Positions 50,808 to 63,000 of a stretch of 64,000 nucleotides of DNA are shown here, piece by piece (position 1 is the first letter of the stretch; each line of letters starts with the position of its first letter). The notes below the pieces were generated by a model that was not told where the DNA came from, did not search any database, and saw only the letters and a program-made list of their open reading frames with translations. Source of the stretch: Colletes latitarsis (Eukaryota > Arthropoda > Insecta > Hymenoptera > Colletidae). Where the stretch lies: the NCBI RefSeq assembly GCF_051014445.1, contig NW_027488368.1, positions 3,906,001 through 3,970,000 of the forward strand, written 5' to 3'. Made by a program: the position numbers and the translations under genes.

Positions 50808-53390
50808 TTGCGATGAATATTTTAGAGGATAACGCATGTTAGGTCTGGGTTAGGTCTAGGATTTGCCCTCATCGGGCTCATTCTTTCGCATATTTCTCAA
50901 ACTTGATGGCTAGATCCTGGGCTTTTTCTGGATTGCATCACGTAGTAATGTGGTACCACACTGAAACATTCAATTAAACCTGGTCTTTATAAATATTTTA
51001 GAGGATAACGCATGTTAGGTCTGGGTTTGGTCTAGGATTTGCCCTCATCAGGCTCATATTTTCGCATATTTCTCATACTTCATGGCTAGATCCTTTGCTT
51101 TTTCTAGATTGTATCACGTAGTAATGAAGTACAACACTGAAACAGTCAACTAAACCTGGTTTCCATCAATATCTTAGAGGACAACGCAAGCTAGGTCTGG
51201 GATAGGTCTTGGACTTGCCCTCACCAGGCTCATACTTTCGCGTTTTTCACATACTGGTTGAACAGATCCTGGGTTTTTTCTGGTTTGGATCACGCAGTAG
51301 TGTGGTACCACACTGAAACAGTCCATTAAACCTGGTTTCGATCAATATTTTAGAGGATAACGCATGTTAGCTCTATGTTACGTCTGGGATTTGCCCTCAT
51401 CAGGGTCATACTTTCGCAGTTTTAACATGCATGTTGACCTGATCGAGGGTTTTCTTTGCTTTGGATCACCTAGTAAAGTGGTACCACACTAAAACAGTCA
51501 ACTAAACCTGGTTTCGATCAATATTTTCGAGGATATCGCAAGTTAGGTCTGGGATAGGTCTGGGATTTTCACCCATCAGACTCATACTTTCGCGTTTTTC
51601 ACATACTGGTTGAACAGATCCTGGGTTTTTTCTGGTTTGGATCACGCAGTAGTGTGGTACCACACTGAAACAGTCCATTAAACCTGGTTTCGATCAATAT
51701 TTTAGAGGATAACGCATGTTAGGTCTAGGTTAGGCCTGGGATTTGCCCCCATCAGGCTCTTACTCTCGCATATTTCTCATACTTCATGGCTAGATCCTGG
51801 GCTATTTCTGGATTGGATCACGTAGTAAAGTGGTACCACACTGAAACATTCAATGAAACCTGGTCTGGATAAATATTTTAGAGGGTAACGCATCTTAGGT
51901 CTGGGTTAGGTCTAAGATTTGCCCTCATCAGGCTCACAGTTTCGCGTTTTTCACATACTTGTTGAACAGATCCTGGGTTTTTTTCTGGTTTGGATTGCGA
52001 AGTAGTGTGGTACCACACTGAAACAGGCAATGAAACCTGGTTTCCATCAATATTTTAGAGGATAACGCATATAAGGTCTAGGTTAGCCCTGGGAATTACA
52101 CTCATCAGACTCATACTTTCGCATTCTTCACATACTTGTTGAACTGATCCTGGGTTTTTTCTGGTTTGGATCACGTAGTATTGTGGTACCACACTGAAAC
52201 AGTCAATGAAACCTGGTTTCCATCAATATTTTAGAGGACAACGCAAGTTAGGTCTAGGTAAGGTCAGAGATTTCCACTGATCGGACTCATACTTTCGCAT
52301 TTTTCACATACTTGTTGAACGGATCCTGGGTTTTTTCTGGTTTGGATCACGTAGTAATGTGGTGCCACACTGAAACGGTCAATTAAACCTGGTTTCGATC
52401 AATATTTTAGAGAATAATTCATGTTAGGTCAAGGTTAGGTCTGGGATTTGCTCTCATCAGGCTCATTCTTTCGCATATTTCTCATACTTCATGGCTAGAT
52501 CCTGGGCTGTTTCTGGATTGTATCACGTAGTAATGTGGTACCACGCTGAAACAGTCAATTAAACCTGGTTTCGCTCAATATTTTAGAGGATAACGCATGT
52601 TAGGTCTAGCTTAGGTCTGGGATTTGCTCTCATCAGGCTCATTCTTTCGCATATTTCTCATACTTGATGGCTAGATCCTGGGCTTTTTCTGGATTGCATC
52701 ACGTAGTAATGTAGTAGCACACTGAAACAGTCAATGAAACCTGGTTTCCATCAATATTTTAGAGGACAACGCATGTTAGGTCTAGGTTAGCCCTGGGAAT
52801 TACACTCATCAGACTCATACTTTCGCATTCTTCACATACTTGTTGAACTGATCCTGGGTTTTTTCTGGTTTGGATCACGTAGTATTGTGGTACCACACTG
52901 AAACAGTCAATGAAATCTGGGTTCCATCAATATTTTAGAGGACAACGCATGTTAGGTCTAGGTTAGGCCTGGGATTTTCACTCATCACACTCATACTTTC
53001 GCATTCTTCGCATACTTGTTGAACGGATCCTGGGTTTTTTCTGGTTTGGATCACGTAGTAATGTGGTACCACACTGAAACAGTCAATGAAACCTGGTTTC
53101 CATCAATATTTTAAAGGATAACGCAAGTTAGGTCTGGGATAGATCTGGGATTTGCCCTTATCAGGCTCATACTTTCGCGTTTTTCACATACTTGTTGAAC
53201 AGATCCTGGGTTTTTTTCTGGTTTGGGTCACGTAGTAGTGTGATACCACACTGAAACAGTCGATTAAACCTGGTTTCGATCAATATTTTAGAGGATAATG
53301 CATGTTAGGTCTAGGTTAGCCCTGGGAATTACACTCATCAGACTCATACTTTCGCATTCTTCACATACTTGTTGAACTGATCCTGGGTTT
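50808..53390 (+). repeat. Mixed monomers without an obvious large duplication
   Basis: The first two to three units repeat the order seen at about 42,885-43,240 (CCTGCTTGCGAT, CTCAAACTTGATGG, GATCCTTTGCTTTTTC). After that come C, F and A units with CAATGAAACCTGG variants. No gene or foreign sequence was seen. Confidence 0.8.
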
Positions 53391-55240
53391 TTTCTGGTTT
53401 GGATCACGTAGTAATGTGGTACCACACTGAAACAGTCGATTCAACCTGGTTTCGATCAATATTTTAGAGGATAACGCATGTTAGGTCTGCGTTAGCCCTG
53501 GGATTCTCACTCATCAGACTCATACTTTCGCATTCTTCACATACTTGTTGAACTGATCCTGGGTTTTTTCTGGTTTGGATCACGTAGTAATGTGGTACCG
53601 CACTGAAACAGTCGATTAAACCAGGTTTCGATCAATATTTTAGAGGATAACGCAAGTTAGGTCTGGGATAGGTCTGGGATTTGACCTCATCAGACTCATA
53701 CTTTCGCACACTCCACATACTCCTTGAACAGATCCTGGGTTATTTTCTGGTTTGGACCACATAGTAATGTGGTACCACACTGAAACAGTCGATTAAACCT
53801 GGATTCTATCAATATTTTAGAGGATAACGCAAGTTAGGTCTGGGATAGGTCTGGGACTTGCCCTCATCAGGCTCATACTTTCGCTTTTTTCACATACTCC
53901 TTGAACAGGTCCTGGGTTATTTTCTGGTTTGGATCACATAGTAATGTGGTACCACACTGAAACATTCAATGAAACCTGGTCTGGATAAATATTTTAGAGG
54001 ATAACGCATCTTAGGTCTGGGTTAGGTCTGGGATTCTCACTCATCAGACTCATACTTTCGCATTCTTCACATACTTGTTGAACTGATCCTGGGTTTTTTC
54101 TGGTTTGGATCACGTAGTAATGTGGTACCACATTGAAACAGTCGATTAAACCAGGTTTCGATCAATATTTTGGAGGATAACGCATGTTAGGTCTAGGTTA
54201 GGCCTGGGATTTTCACTCATCAGACTCATACTTTCGCATTCTTCACATACTTGTTGAACGGATCCTGGGTTTTTTCTGGTTTGGATCACGTAGTATTGTG
54301 GTACCACACTGAAACAGTCAATGAAACCCGGGTTCCATCAATATTTTAGAGGACAACGCATGTTAGGTCTAGGTTAGGCCTGGGATTTTCACTCATCAGA
54401 CTCATACTTTCGCATTCTTCACATACTTGTTGAACGGATCCTGGGTTTTTTCTGGTTTGGATCACGTAGTAATGTGGTACCACACTGAAACAGTCGATTA
54501 AACCTGGTTTCGATCAATATTTTAGAGGATAACGCATGTTAGGTCTGCGTTAGCCCTGGGATTCTCACTCATCAGACTCATACTTTCGCATTCTTCACGT
54601 ACTTGTTGAACTGATCCTGGGTTTTTTCTGGTTTGGATCACGTAGTAATGTGGTATCGCACTGAAACAGTCGATTAAACCTGGTTTCGATCAATATTTTA
54701 GAGGATAACGCAAGTTAGGTCTGGGATAGGTCTGGGATTTGACCTCATCAGACTCATACTTTCGCACACTTCACATACTCCTTGAACAGATCCTGGGTTA
54801 TTTTCTGGTTTGGACCACATAGTAATGTGGTACCATACTGAAACAGTCGATTAAACCTGGATTCTATCAATATTTTAGAGGATAACGCAAGTTAGGTCTG
54901 GGATAGGTCTGGGATTTGCCCTCATCAGGCTCATACTTTCGCTTTTTTCACATACTCCTTGAACAGGTCCTGGGTTATTTTCTGGTTTGGATCACATAGT
55001 AATGTGGTACCACACTGAAACATTCAATGAAACCTGGTCTGGATATATATTTTAGAGGATAACGCATCTTAGGTCTGGGTTAGGTCTGGGATTCTCACTC
55101 ATCAGACTCATACTTTCGCATTCTTCACATACTTGTTGAACTGATCCGGGGTTTTTTCTGGTTTGGATCACGTAGTAATGTGGTACCACATTGAAACAGT
55201 CGATTAAACCAGGTTTCGATCAATATTTTAGAGGATAACG
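53390..55240 (+). repeat. Tandem segmental duplication, 1058 bp (6 units)
   Basis: TCGCTTTTTTCACATACTCC stands at 53,881-53,900 and 54,939-54,958. Shared marks are GGTCTGCGTTAGCCC, GGATTCTATCAATAT and GAACAGGTCCTGGG. The two copies differ by scattered substitutions and run into the next, larger duplication. Confidence 0.85.
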
Positions 55241-58200
55241 CATGTTAGGTCTAGGTTAGGCCTGGGATTCTCACCCATCAGACTCATACTTTCGCATTCT
55301 TCACATACTTGTTGAACTGATCCTGGGTTTTTTCTGGTTTGGATCACGTAGTAATGTGGTACCACATTGAAACAGTCGATTAAACCAGGTTTCGATCAAT
55401 ATTTTAGAGGATAACGCATGTTAGGTCTAGGTTAGGCCTGGGATTTTCACTCATCAGACTCATACTTTCGCACACTTCACATACTCCTTGAACAGATCCT
55501 GGGTTATTTTCTGGTTTGGACCACATAGTAATGTGGTACCACACTGAAACAGTCGATTAAACCTGGATTCTATCAATATTTTAGAGGATAACGCAAGTTA
55601 GGTCTGGGATAGGTCTGGGATTTGACCTCATCAGACTCATACTTTCGCACACTTCACATGCTCCTTGAACAGATCCTGGGTTATTTTCTGGTTTGGACCA
55701 CATAGTTATGTGGTACCACACTGAAACAGTCGATTAAACCTGGTTTCGATCAATATTTTAGAGGATAACGCATGTTAGGTCTGCGTTAGCCCTGGGATTC
55801 TCACTCATCAGACTCATACTTTCGCATTCTTCACATACTTGTTGAACTGATCCTGGGCTTTTTCTGGTTTGGATCACGTAGTAATGTGGTACCACACTGA
55901 AACCGTCGATTAAACCTGGTTTCGATCAATATTTTAGAGGATAACGCATGTTAGGTCTGCGTTAGCCCTGGGATTCTCACTCATCAGACTCATACTTTCG
56001 CATTCTTCACATACTTGTTGAACTGATCCTGGGTTTTTTCTGGTTTGGATCACGTAGTAATGTGGTACCGCACTGAAACAGTCGATTAAACCAGGTTTCG
56101 ATCAATATTTTAGAGGATAACGCAAGTTAGGTCTGGGATAGGTCTGGGATTTGCCCTCATCAGGCTCATACTTTCGCTTTTTTCACATACTCCTTGAACA
56201 GGTCCTGGGTTATTTTCTGGTTTGGATCACATAGTAATGTGGTACCACACTGAAACGGTCAATTAAACCTGGTTTCGATCAATATTTTAGAGGATAACGC
56301 ATGTTAGGTCTGCGATAGCCCTGGGATTCTCACTCATCAGACTCATACTTTCGCATTCTTCACATACTTGTTGAACGGATCCTGGGTTATTTCTGGTTTG
56401 GATCATGTAGTAATGTGGGACCACACTGAAACAGTCAATTAAACCTGGTTTCGATCAATATTTTAGAGAATAATTCATGTTAGGTCTAGGTTAGGTCTGG
56501 GATTTGCTCTCATCAGGCTCATTCTTTCGCACATTTCTCATACATGTTGAACAGATCCTGGGTTTTTTCTGGTTTGGATCAAGAAGTAGTGTGGGACCAC
56601 ACTGAAACAGTCCATTAAACCTGGTTTCGCTCAATATTTTAGAGGATAACGCATGTAAGGTCTAGGTTAGGTCTGGGATTTGCTCCCATCAGGCACATTC
56701 TTTCGCATATTTCTCATACTTGATGGCTAGATCCTGGGTTTTTTCTGGTTTGGATCACGTAGTAATGTGGTACCACACTGAAACAGTCGATTAAACCTGG
56801 TTTCGATCAATATTTTAGAGGATAACGCAAGTTAAGTCTGGGAATGGTCTGGGATTTGACCTCATCAGACTCATACTTTCGCACACTTCACATACTCGTT
56901 GAACAGATCCTGGGTTATTTTCTGGTTTGGATCACATAGTAATGTGGTACCACACTGAAACAGTCGATTAAACCAGGTTTCGATCAATAGTTTTGAGGAT
57001 AACGCATGTTAGGTCTAGGTTAGGCCTGGGATTTGACCTCATCAGACTCATACTTTTGCATTCTTCACATACTTGTTGAACGGATCCTGGGTTTTTTCTG
57101 GTTTCGGTCACGTAGTAATGTGGTACCACACTGAGACAGTCGATTAAATCTGGTTTCGATCAATATTTTAGAGGATAACGCAAGTTAGGTCTGGGATAGG
57201 TCTGGGATTTGACCTCATCAGACTCATACTTTCGCACACTTCACATACTCCTTGAACAGATCCTGGGTTATTTTCTGGTTTGGATCACATAGTAATGTGG
57301 TACCACACTGAAACAGTCGATTAAACCAGGTTTCGATCAATATTTTAGAGGATAACCCAAGTTAGGTCTGGGATAGGTCTGGGATTTGCCCTCATCAGGC
57401 TCATACTTTCGCTTTTTTCACATACTCCTTGAACAGGTCCTGGGTTATTTTCTGGTTTGGATCACATAGTAATGTGGTACCACACTGAAACATTCAATGA
57501 AACCTGGTCTGGATAAATATTTTAGAGGATAACGCATCTTAGGTCTGGGTTAGGGCTGGGATTCTCACTCATCAGACTCATACTTTCGCATTCTTCACAT
57601 ACTTGTTGAACTGATCCTGGGTTTTTTTCTGGTTTGGATCACGTAGTAATGTGGTACCACATTGAAACAGTCGATTAAACCAGGTTTCGATCAATATTTT
57701 AGAGGATAACGCATGTTAGGTCTAGGTTAGGCCTGGGATTCTCACTCATCAGACTCATACTTTCGCATTCTTCACATACTTGTTGAACTGATCCTGGGTT
57801 TTTTCTGGTTTGGATCACGTAGTAATGTGGTACCACATTGAAACAGTCGATTAAACCAGGTTTCGATCAATATTTTAGAGGATAACGCATGTTAGGTCTA
57901 GGTTAGGCCTGGGGTTTTCACTCATCAGACTCATACTTTCGCACACTTCACATACTCCTTGAACAGATCCTGGATTATTTTCTGGTTTGGACCACATAGT
58001 AATGTGGTACCACACTGAAACTGTCGATTAAACCTGGATTCTATCAATATTTTAGAGGATAACGCAAGTTAGGTCTGGGATAGGTCTGGGATTTGACCTC
58101 ATCAGACTCATACTTTCGCACACTTCACATACTCCTTGAACAGATCCTGGGTTATTTTCTGGTTTGGACCACATAGTAATGTGGTACCACACTGAAACAG

Positions 58201-59815
58201 TCGATTAAACCTGGTTTCGATCAATATTTTAGAGGATAACGCATGTTAGGTCTGCGTTAGCCCTGGGATTCTCACTCATCAGACTCATACTTTCGCATTC
58301 TTCACATACTTGTTGAACTGATCCTGGGTTTTTTCTGGTTTGGATCACGTAGTAATGTGGTACCACACTGAAACAGTCGATTAAACCTGGTTTCGATCAA
58401 TATTTTAGAGGATAACGCATGTTAGGTCTGCGTTAGCCCTGGGATTCTCACTCATCAGACTCATACTTTCGCATTCTTCACATACTTGTTGAACTGATCC
58501 TGGGTTTTTTCTGGTTTGGATCACGTAGTAATGTGGTACCGCACTGAAACAGTCGATTAAACCTGGTTTCGATCAATATTTTAGAGGATAACGCAAGTTA
58601 GGTCTGGGATAGGTCTGGGATTTGCCCTCATCAGGCTCATACTTTCGCTTTTTTCACATACTCCTTGAACAGGTCCTGGGTAATTTTCTGGTTTGGATCA
58701 CATAGTAATGTGGTACCACACTGAAACGGTCAATTAAACCTGGTTTCGATCAATATTTTAGAGGATAACGCATGTTAGGTCTGCGATAGCCCTGGGATTC
58801 TCACTCATCAGACTCATACTTTCGCATTCTTCACATACTTGTTGAACGGATCCTGGGTTATTTCTGGTTTGGATCATGTAGTAATGTGGGACCACACTGA
58901 AACAGTCAATTAAACCTGGTTTCGATCAATATTTTAGAGAATAATTCATGTTAGGTCTAGGTTAGGTCTGGGATTTGCTCTCATCAGGCTCATTCTTTCG
59001 CACATTTCTCATACATGTTGAACAGATCCTGGGTTTTTTCTGGTTTGGATCTCGAAGTAGTGTGGGACCACACTGAAACAGTCCATTAAACCTGGTTTCG
59101 CTCAATATTTTAGAGGATAACGCATGTAAGGTCTAGGTTAGGTCTGGGATTTGCTCCCATCAGGCACATTCTTTCGCATATTTCTCATACTTGATGGCTA
59201 GGTCCTGGGTTTTTTCTGGTTTGGATCACGTAGTAATGTGGTACCACACTGAAACAGTCGATTAAACCTGGTTTCGATCAATATTTTAGAGGATAACGCA
59301 AGTTAGGTCTGGGAATGGTCTGGGATTTGACCTCATCAGACTCATACTTTTGCACACTTCACATACTCGTTGAACAGATCCTGGGTTATTTTCTGGTTTG
59401 GATCACATAGTAATGTGGTACCACACTGAAACAGTCGATTAAACCAGGTTTCGATCAATAGTTTTGAGGATAACGCATGTTAGGTCTAGGTTAGGCCTGG
59501 GATTTGACCTCATCAGACTCATACTTTTGCATTCTTCACATACTTGTTGAACGGATCCTGGGTTTTTTCTGGTTTCGATCACGTAGTAATGTGGTACCAC
59601 ACTGAGACAGTCGATTAAATCTGGTTTCGATCAATATTTTAGAGGATAACGCAAGTTAGGTCTGGGATAGGTCTGGGATTTGACCTCATCAGACTCATAC
59701 TTTCGCACACTTCACATACTCCTTGAACAGATCCTGGGTTATTTTCTGGTTTGGATCACATAGTAATGTGGTACCACACTGAAACAGTCGATTAAACCAG
59801 GTTTCGATCAATATT
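54880..59815 (+). repeat. Tandem segmental duplication, 2470 bp (14 units)
   Basis: Copy 1 is about 54,880-57,345 and copy 2 about 57,346-59,815. TCGCTTTTTTCACATAC stands at 54,939 and 57,409 (offset 2470) and at 56,174 and 58,645 (2471). TTTTAGAGAATAATTC at 56,461 and 58,932 agrees. The units here are more uniform than in the left half: many share ACACTTCACATACTCCTTG and AAACCAGGTTT. Confidence 0.92.
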
Positions 59816-60072
59816 TTAGAGGATAGCGCATGTTTGGCCTAGGTTAGGCCTGGGATTTTCACCCATCAGACTCATACTTTCGCATTCTTCACATACTTGT
59901 TGAACGGATCCTGGGTTATTTTCTGGTTTGGATCACGTAGTAATGTGGTACCACACTGAAACATTCAAGTAAACCTGTTTTCGATCAATATTTTAGAGAA
60001 TAATTCATGTTAGGTCTAGGATAGGTCTGGGATTTGCTCTCATCAGGCTCATTCTTTCGCATATTTCTCATA

Positions 60073-63000
60073 CATGTTGAACAGATCCTGGGTTTTTTCT
60101 GGTTTGGATCACGAAGTAGTATGGTACCACACTGAAACAGTCCATTAAACCTGGTTTCGCTCAATATTTTAGAGGATAACGCATGTTAGCTCTAGGTTAG
60201 GTCTGGGATTTGCTCTCATCAGGCACATTCTTTCGCATATTTCTCATACTTGAAGGCTAGATCCTGCGTGTTTTCTGGATTGCATCACGTAGTAATGTAG
60301 TACCACACTGAAACAGTCAATGAAACCTGGTTTCCATCAATATTTTAGAGGACAACGCAAGTTAGGTCTAGGTAAGGCCTGAGATTTTCACTGATCAGAC
60401 TCATACTTTCGCATTCTTCACATACTTGTTGAACGGATCCTGGGTTTTTTCTGGTTTTGATCACGTAGTAATGAGGTACCACAATGAAACATTCAATTAA
60501 ACCTGGTCTTGATAAAAATTTTACAGAATAACGCATGTTAGGTCTGGGTTAGGTCTAGGATTTGCCCCCATCAGGCTCATACTTTCGCATATTTCTCATA
60601 CTTCATGGCTAGATCCTGGGCTATTTCTGGATTGGATCACGTAGTAATGTGGTACCACACTGAAACAGTCAATTAAACCTGGTTTTGAACACTATTTTAG
60701 AGAATAATTCATGTTAGGTCTAGGTTAGGTCAGGGATTTGCTCTCATCAGGCTCATTCTTTCGCATATTTCTCATACTTGGTGGCTAGATCCTGGGCTTT
60801 TTCTGGATTGCATCACGTAGTAATGAAGTACAACACTGAAACAGTCAATTAAACCTGATTTCGATCAATATTTTAGAGAATAATTCATGTTAGGTCTAGG
60901 TTAGGTCTGGGATTTGCTCTCATCATGCTCATTCTTTCGCATATTTCTCATACTTGATGGCTAGATCCTGGGCTTTTTCTGGATTGCATCACGTAGTAAT
61001 GAAGTACAACACTGAAACAGTCAATTAAACCTGGTTTCCATCAATATTTTAGTGGACAACGCATGTTAGGTCTAGTTTAGGCCTGGGATTTGCCCTCATC
61101 AGGGTCATACTGTCACAGTTTTAACATACTTGTTGAACGGATCCTGGGTTTTTTCTGGTTTGGTTCACGTAGTAATGTGGTACCACACTGAAACATTCAA
61201 TTAAACCTTGTCTTGATAAATATTTTAGTGGGTAACGCATGTTAGGTTTGGGTTAGGTCTAGGATTTGCCCTCATCAGGCTCATACTTTCGCATATTTCT
61301 CATACTTCATGGCTAGATCCAGGGCTGTTTCTGGATTGTATCACGTAGTAATGTGGTACCACGCTGAAACAGTCGATTAAACCTGGTTTCGATCAATATT
61401 TTAGAGGATAACGCAAGTTAAGTCTGGGATAGGTCTGGGATTTGACCTCATCAGACTCATACTTTCGCACACTTCACATACTCCTTGAACAGATCCTGGG
61501 TTATTTTCTGGTATGGATCACGTAGTAATCTGGGACCACACTGAAACAGTCGACTAAACCTGGTTTCGGTCAATATTTTAGAGGATGACGCATGTTAGGT
61601 CTAGGTTAGGCCTGGGATTTGCTCTCATCAGGCTCGTTCTTTCGCATATTTCTCATACTTGATGGCTAGATCCTGGGCGTTTTCTGGATTGCATCACGTA
61701 GTAATGTAGTACCACACTGAAACAGTCAATGAAACCTGGTTTCCATCAATATTTTAGAGGACAACGCAAGTTATGTCTAGGTAAGGCCTGAGATTTCCAC
61801 TTATCAGACTCATACTTTCGCATTCTTCACATACTTGTTGAACGGATCCTGGGTTTTTTCTGGTTTTGATCACGTAGTAATGAGGTACCACAATGAAACA
61901 TTCAATTAAACCTGGACTTGATAAAAATTTTACAGAATAACGCATGTTAGGTCTGGGTTAGGTCTAGGATTTGCCCTCATCAGGCTCATACTTTCGCATA
62001 TTTCTCATACTTCATGGCTAGATCCTGGGCTATTTCTGGATTGGATCACGTAGTAATGTGGTACCACACTGAAACAGTCAATTAAACCTGGTTTTGATCA
62101 CTATTTTAGAGAATAATTCATGTTAGGTCTAGGTTAGGTCAGGGATTTGCTCTCATCAGGCTCATTCTTTCGCATATTTCTCATACTTGATGGCTAGATC
62201 CTGGGCTTTTTCTGGATTGCATCACGTAGTAATGAAGTACAACACTGAAACAGTCAATTAAACCTGATTTCGATCAATATTATTGAGGATAACGCATGTT
62301 AGGTCTAGGTTAGGCCTGGGATTTGACCTCATCAGACTCATACTTTCGCATTCTTCACATACTTGTTGAACAGATCCTGGGTTTTTTCTGGTTTGGATCA
62401 CGAAGTAGTATGGTACCACACTGAAACAGTCCATTAAACCTGGTTTCGCTCAATATTTTAGAGGATAACGCATGTTAGCTCTAGGTTAGGTCTGGGATTT
62501 GCTCTCATCAGGCACATTCTTTCGCATATTTCTCATACTTGAAGGCTAGATCCTGCGCGTTTTCTGGATTGCATCACGTAGTAATGTAGTACCACACTGA
62601 AACAGTCAATGAAACCTGGTTTCCATCAATATTTTAGAGGACAACGCAAGTTAGGTCTAGGTAAGGCCTGAGATTTTCACTGATCAGACTCATACTTTCG
62701 CATTCTTCACATACTTGTTGAACGGATCCTGGGTTTTTTCTGGTTTTGATCACGTAGTAATGAGGTACCACAATGAAACATTCAATTAAACCTGGTCTTG
62801 ATAAAAATTTTACAGAATAACGCATGTTAGGTCTGGGTTAGGTCTAGGATTTGCCCCCATCAGGCTCATACTTTCGCATATTTCTCATACTACATGGCTA
62901 GATCCTGGGCTATTTCTGGATTGGATCACGTAGTAATGTGGTACCACACTGAAACAGTCAATTAAACCTGGTTTTGAACACTATTTTAGAGAATAATTCA

